This document shows, one piece after another, positions 34,512 through 37,867 of a stretch of DNA of 37,867 bases. A program made the position numbers and the translations under genes. Source of the DNA: Candidatus Pelagibacterales bacterium (GTDB taxonomy: Bacteria > Pseudomonadota > Alphaproteobacteria > TMED109); assembly GCA_002715505.1 (NCBI GenBank), contig PAZF01000014.1:1-37867 (forward strand), given 5' to 3'. The notes beneath the pieces were generated by a model. The model was not told the origin of the DNA, searched no databases, and saw only the letters and a program-made list of their open reading frames with translations. Within the stretch, counting starts at the first letter, position 1; every line of letters starts with the position of its first letter.

Positions 34512-35132
34512 TTATTTTTTTAAGAGGTTTTTAAAATTTGTAGAATGTTTAATTAAAATAATAATGCTTAAACCTAATATCACATTTAAGTCTAATGGAG
34601 TTCCAGGTATCCAAAGTAATTTCAGATAATTAAATTGAATATATAAAACAAGTTTAAATAAAATGAAATTTAAGATTATGGAGATTATAGCTCCTGTTCC
34701 CGAGTATTTAAAGTACTTTACAATGATTAACCAAACTATACAAAAAATTAAAGATAGGGGCCATGAAATTATTGATAATAAACCTAAGAAGGAAGCTACT
34801 CCTTTACCTCCTTTAAATTTTAGCCAGATAGGAAACATGTGTCCAATTACAGAAAAAAAACCACTAATTGACGCTGCATCCGCTCCAAACATTACAAAAA
34901 TTAAAAAACTAATTAAAAAGGTTTTTAGAAAATCTAATAATAGAGTAATTAACCCAAGTTTTTTACCTAAAAGCCTATTAACATTTGTAGCTCCAATATT
35001 ACCAGAACCATATTTTCTGATATCATCCTTATTTTTAAACTTAAAAATCAAAAAACCAAATGGTATAGATCCAACCAAGTAGCTAACTAAAATTAATATT
35101 AATATTTGCTGATTAAATATTAAGTTTTCCAT
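34512..35132 (-). CDS. plsY: Glycerol-3-phosphate acyltransferase PlsY
   Basis: PlsY moves the acyl group from acyl-phosphate (made by PlsX, encoded at 9060-10097) to glycerol 3-phosphate. The 206-residue protein is an integral membrane enzyme with about five to seven hydrophobic segments. Its three conserved loops are GSIPFGFLI near residue 21, KYGSGNIGATNVNRLLGK near residue 39, and HMFPIWLKFKGGKGVASFLG near residue 97. It overlaps pyrC by 20 bases. In many relatives dprA stands between plsY and topA; it is absent here. Confidence 0.95.
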   Translation of the reverse strand: MENLIFNQQILILILVSYLVGSIPFGFLIFKFKNKDDIRKYGSGNIGATNVNRLLGKKLGLITLLLDFLKTFLISFLIFVMFGADAASISGFFSVIGHMFPIWLKFKGGKGVASFLGLLSIISWPLSLIFCIVWLIIVKYFKYSGTGAIISIILNFILFKLVLYIQFNYLKLLWIPGTPLDLNVILGLSIIILIKHSTNFKNLLKK

Positions 35133-36414
35133 TTTTAAAAATTATTTTACCGTCTACCATAGTTAAAAATACTTCACCATAACCTTTAGTTTTTTCATAC
35201 GGAAAATTATTTGATTTACTTTTAATATTTTTAGGAGATAGAGTAATTTTTTTGTTAGGATCAAATATTACTATATCTGCATTATTTCCTTTTTTTAAAC
35301 TTCCAGAGTTTAACTTTAAAAGTTCTGCTGGTTTTGTGCTAAGTAAGTTTACTAATTTTGTTATTCCAAGCTTTTTTTCTTTCACTATTTTTAATGTTAG
35401 TGGTAAGAGGCTTTCAAAACCTATAGACCCAGCCGATGCTATTTCAAAAGGTAATCTTTTACTATCAGTATCATGAGGTGAATGGTCTGAAGTAATACAA
35501 GAAATAATATCATCTGCAATAGCTTCTTTAACAAGTTTCATATTTTCTTCATCTCTAAGAGGAGGAGAAAGTTTAGCAAAAGTTCTCCATTTTTTTATAT
35601 CCTTTTCATTAAGTGAAAAATAGTGAGGAGACGTGGAACAACTTATCTTTAGACCTTTTTTTTTAGCATTTTTAATCGCCTCTAATGCAAGGCCTGTAGA
35701 TATATTTAAAAAATGTATTTTGCCATTTGTCATTTCTGCAAGCCTTATATCTCTTTCTACTTGAATAACCTCTGCTTCTATTGGGATTCCTTTAATTCCA
35801 AGCTCTGTAGAAAGTTTACCAGATGTCATTGATCCTCCATCACTTAACTCTTTTTCTTCAGGATGTTGCATTAATAAAATATCAAATGCACTAGCATACT
35901 TTAGTGCTTTATACATAACTGCAGAACTATGGACAGACGTGATAGCATCTGTAAATGCCAGTGCACCAGCTTCGCTTAAAAGTCCAAATTCACTTAGTTC
36001 TTTTCCTTGGAGTTTTTTTGTAATACTAGCAGTAGAATATATTTTTACATCGCTTTCTTTTCTTGCTTTTCTTTGTAAAAGTTCAACAATTGATACGTTA
36101 TCAATGATAGGATTTGTATTTGGCATGCAAATTAAACTAGTAATTCCTGATGATGCTGCGGCTTTACTTGCATAAGATAGGTTCTCTTTATGCTCATCAC
36201 CAGGAACTCTTAGATGACACTTTAAATCAATAAAGCCTGGACTTAATATCAATTTTTTACAATCTATTATTTTATTTTTCTCATTTTTTTTAAAGCTTAT
36301 TTTCTCCGTAGATATTTCAATAATATTTTTATTTTCTACAGTAACAGTTCCAATTTTATTAATATTTTGACTGGGGTCTACAATGTGTGCATTAGTGAAT
36401 ATTATTTTAGTCAT
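35113..36414 (-). CDS. pyrC: Dihydroorotase (PyrC), HxH motif altered to KxH
   Basis: This 433-residue amidohydrolase-fold protein is encoded directly after pyrB, as expected for type I dihydroorotase. Most metal ligands can be placed: D156 (AFTD), H184 (QHPE), H234 (IHFLNIST) and D310 (ITSDHSPH). The first histidine of the HxH pair is replaced by lysine: FIDLKCHLRVPG has K65 and H67 where active enzymes have H-x-H. The protein could be a catalytically altered form or a structural partner of PyrB, as the inactive PyrC' of Pseudomonas is. It overlaps plsY by 20 bases. Confidence 0.9.
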   Translation of the reverse strand: MTKIIFTNAHIVDPSQNINKIGTVTVENKNIIEISTEKISFKKNEKNKIIDCKKLILSPGFIDLKCHLRVPGDEHKENLSYASKAAASSGITSLICMPNTNPIIDNVSIVELLQRKARKESDVKIYSTASITKKLQGKELSEFGLLSEAGALAFTDAITSVHSSAVMYKALKYASAFDILLMQHPEEKELSDGGSMTSGKLSTELGIKGIPIEAEVIQVERDIRLAEMTNGKIHFLNISTGLALEAIKNAKKKGLKISCSTSPHYFSLNEKDIKKWRTFAKLSPPLRDEENMKLVKEAIADDIISCITSDHSPHDTDSKRLPFEIASAGSIGFESLLPLTLKIVKEKKLGITKLVNLLSTKPAELLKLNSGSLKKGNNADIVIFDPNKKITLSPKNIKSKSNNFPYEKTKGYGEVFLTMVDGKIIFKNGKLNI

Positions 36415-36430
36415 TTTTTAATTTCATTTG

Positions 36431-37342
36431 TTAATTTATTAATTTATTTATAACAGACATTCTTACTGCTACTCCCAGTTTAACTTGCTCTAGAATTAAT
36501 GATCTTCCTATATCGTCTGCAACATCACTATCTATTTCAATTCCTCTATTTATAGGACCAGGATGCATTACCAAAGCATTTTTTTTTGCTTTATTTAATT
36601 TTTCTCTATCAAGCCCCCAAAATTTGAAGAACTCTTTTTCAGAAGGAACAAAAGATCCCTCCATTCTTTCCTTTTGTATTCTTAGTACCATTATAATATC
36701 TACATTTCTTAGGCCTTCTCTAATATTTTTAAAAACTTTAACATTCATTTTTTCTATACCTGCAGGCAATAAGGTTGGAGGACAAATAACTCTAACTTTA
36801 GCATTAAGTTTATTCAGTAAATAAATATTTGATCTTGCTACTCTGCTGTGTAAAACATCCCCCATTATTGCTACTTCTAATCCAGATATTTTTTTTTTAT
36901 GCCTGAGTATTGTCAAAGCATCTAATAAAGCCTGTGTTGGATGTTCGTTGCTTCCATCACCAGCATTTATTACAGAACAATTAACTTTTTCAGATAGTAA
37001 ATAGGGAACGCCACTCATATTATGTCTTACAATTAAAATATCAGGATTCATAGCATTTAATGTCATGGCTGTATCGATAAGAGACTCACCCTTTTTAATT
37101 GCAGAAGTTGCAACAGCCATATTAATTATACTAGCTCCAAGTTTTTTTCCAGCAAGTTCAAATGATGTTAAAGTTCTAGTAGAGTCTTCGAAAAAAAGAT
37201 TAATAATATTTTTTCCTTTTATTTTTTTTAATATCTTATTTTGTATACTTTTTTTATTAAGAAAATCATTAGCATCGCTAAGTATATTTTTTATTTCATT
37301 TACAGATAGATCTTTTATAGAAAGTAAATGTTTAGTTTTCAT
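36431..37342 (-). CDS. pyrB: Aspartate carbamoyltransferase, catalytic subunit
   Basis: PyrB joins carbamoyl phosphate and aspartate in pyrimidine synthesis. The 303-residue chain shows the carbamoyl-phosphate site [13 protein letters not shown] near residue 51 (the second arginine of the usual STRTRTSFE is leucine), the active-site lysine region KKGES near residue 83, and [10 protein letters not shown] near residue 134. [11 protein letters not shown] near residue 261 is also typical. It overlaps ruvX by 11 bases and is 16 bases before pyrC. No pyrI regulatory gene is present. Confidence 0.96.
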   Translation of the reverse strand: MKTKHLLSIKDLSVNEIKNILSDANDFLNKKSIQNKILKKIKGKNIINLFFEDSTRTLTSFELAGKKLGASIINMAVATSAIKKGESLIDTAMTLNAMNPDILIVRHNMSGVPYLLSEKVNCSVINAGDGSNEHPTQALLDALTILRHKKKISGLEVAIMGDVLHSRVARSNIYLLNKLNAKVRVICPPTLLPAGIEKMNVKVFKNIREGLRNVDIIMVLRIQKERMEGSFVPSEKEFFKFWGLDREKLNKAKKNALVMHPGPINRGIEIDSDVADDIGRSLILEQVKLGVAVRMSVINKLIN

Positions 37343-37847
37343 AATTCACTTCATTATATTTCATTCTGTCTAACACACCTTGTAATATCCATGTTGCTGA
37401 AGCACAATCAATATTTTTTTTAATATATTTTTTTTTTAGTCCAGTAATAACCATTTCTCTCTCTATTCCAATGGTAGAAAATCTTTCATCCCACATCAGA
37501 ATAGGAAGATCAAATCTTTTATTCAAGTTTCCAGCAAAAGTCATAATAGATTGAGCTTGTCTACCTTTAGTACCATCTTTATTGAGAGGAAGTCCTAGTA
37601 CTACAGATTCTATATGATTATTATCAATTATGAGTTTGATTTTATTAAAGTCCTTATCTAGTTTTTCTCTTTCTATTAAAATATGGCTTAGTGCAACACG
37701 CTTTCTATCGTCAGAAATTGCTGTTCCAATCTTAGTTTTACTGGCATCCATAGACAAAATTTTCCCTTTTTGACTTAAAAAAGTCTTATATAAATTTATA
37801 TCAAATGTGATTGTACTTTTACTTTTAGTGTGTAATATAGAATTCAT
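37332..37847 (-). CDS. ruvX: YqgF/RuvX-type RNase H-fold nuclease (putative pre-16S rRNA processing or Holliday junction resolvase)
   Basis: This is a 171-residue protein of the YqgF family. [18 protein letters not shown] near residue 30 is the RNase-H-like first motif with its acidic residue, [14 protein letters not shown] near residue 83 is the family signature, and WDERFST near residue 118 and [15 protein letters not shown] at the end carry the other acidic residues. It has about 25 extra residues at the N-terminus compared with E. coli YqgF. It heads the ruvX-pyrB-pyrC-plsY run, which reads leftward from the window's right edge; the remaining 20 bases to its right hold nothing I can assign. 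Confidence 0.92.
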   Translation of the reverse strand: MNSILHTKSKSTITFDINLYKTFLSQKGKILSMDASKTKIGTAISDDRKRVALSHILIEREKLDKDFNKIKLIIDNNHIESVVLGLPLNKDGTKGRQAQSIMTFAGNLNKRFDLPILMWDERFSTIGIEREMVITGLKKKYIKKNIDCASATWILQGVLDRMKYNEVNYEN

Positions 37848-37867
37848 TCTATGTATGATAAATAACA

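Noticed and set aside
34663-35082. A 139-residue open frame on the plus strand across plsY
   Set aside because: It is the antisense of conserved PlsY loops, has no ribosome binding site, and does not resemble any protein family.
1-37867. CRISPR arrays, insertion sequences, prophage or defence islands
   Set aside because: No direct repeat arrays, transposase or integrase motifs, attachment sites or base-composition shifts were seen. Every large open frame is a core gene or a tightly packed neighbour.

Overview
This window is a gene-dense stretch of chromosome from an AT-rich (roughly 30 % G+C by eye), streamlined alphaproteobacterium. A marine SAR11/AEGEAN-169-like or other reduced lineage fits the base composition, but I cannot fix the genus. 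The alphaproteobacterial call rests on three gene orders: glyA-nrdR-ribD-ribE-ribB-ribH-nusB-thiL; bamE divergent from a ubiquinol-cytochrome c chaperone gene followed by rpmF-plsX-ihfA-merR; and ruvX-pyrB-pyrC-plsY-topA-rpmG. Genes are separated by a few bases or overlap by 4-64 bases. No gap without a gene exceeds 110 bases, and there are no insertion sequences, prophage genes, CRISPR arrays or rRNA genes.

Layout. 1-5634 (+): the 3' end of glyA, then nrdR, the riboflavin genes ribD/ribE/ribBX/ribH, nusB and thiL as one apparent operon. 5716-7821 (+): a K+-independent-type proton-pumping pyrophosphatase. 7818-8264 (-): bamE. 8301-11389 (+): cytochrome bc1 assembly chaperone, rpmF, plsX, ihfA, a MerR-type regulator, a SCO1 copper protein and tRNA-Pro(GGG). 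11417-15142: a dienelactone-hydrolase-like gene, a small secreted protein of unknown function, and a leftward operon of an ECHDC3-like crotonase, a CoA-binding protein and O-acetylhomoserine sulfhydrylase. 15203-17191 (+): rplM-rpsI-argC behind a strong sigma-70-type promoter. 17203-26893 (+): an OmpA-like lipoprotein, an aminotransferase, hom, glpX, recJ, galU, ugd and a phosphomannomutase/phosphoglucomutase. 26941-29480 (+): clpS-clpA. 29464-37847 (-): a FemAB/GNAT-like protein, RidA, a HAD-like protein, rpmG, topA, plsY, pyrC, pyrB and ruvX.

How the genes work together. The main themes are flavin and thiamine cofactor supply, respiratory-chain assembly (bc1 chaperone and SCO1), envelope lipid and outer-membrane building (plsX, plsY, bamE, OmpA lipoprotein), UDP-glucose/UDP-glucuronate supply for surface polysaccharide, amino-acid synthesis (Arg, Thr/Met, direct sulfhydrylation), N-end-rule proteolysis and pyrimidine synthesis.

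I found no new multi-gene system. The best leads are local: argC apparently starts at an ATT codon behind a well-spaced Shine-Dalgarno; RibB carries a RibA-like domain without zinc cysteines; PyrC has lost the first histidine of its HxH metal motif; a crotonase lacks both catalytic glutamates; several promoters sit so close to start codons that leaderless transcripts are likely; and fabH, dprA and rnr are missing from loci where relatives usually carry them.
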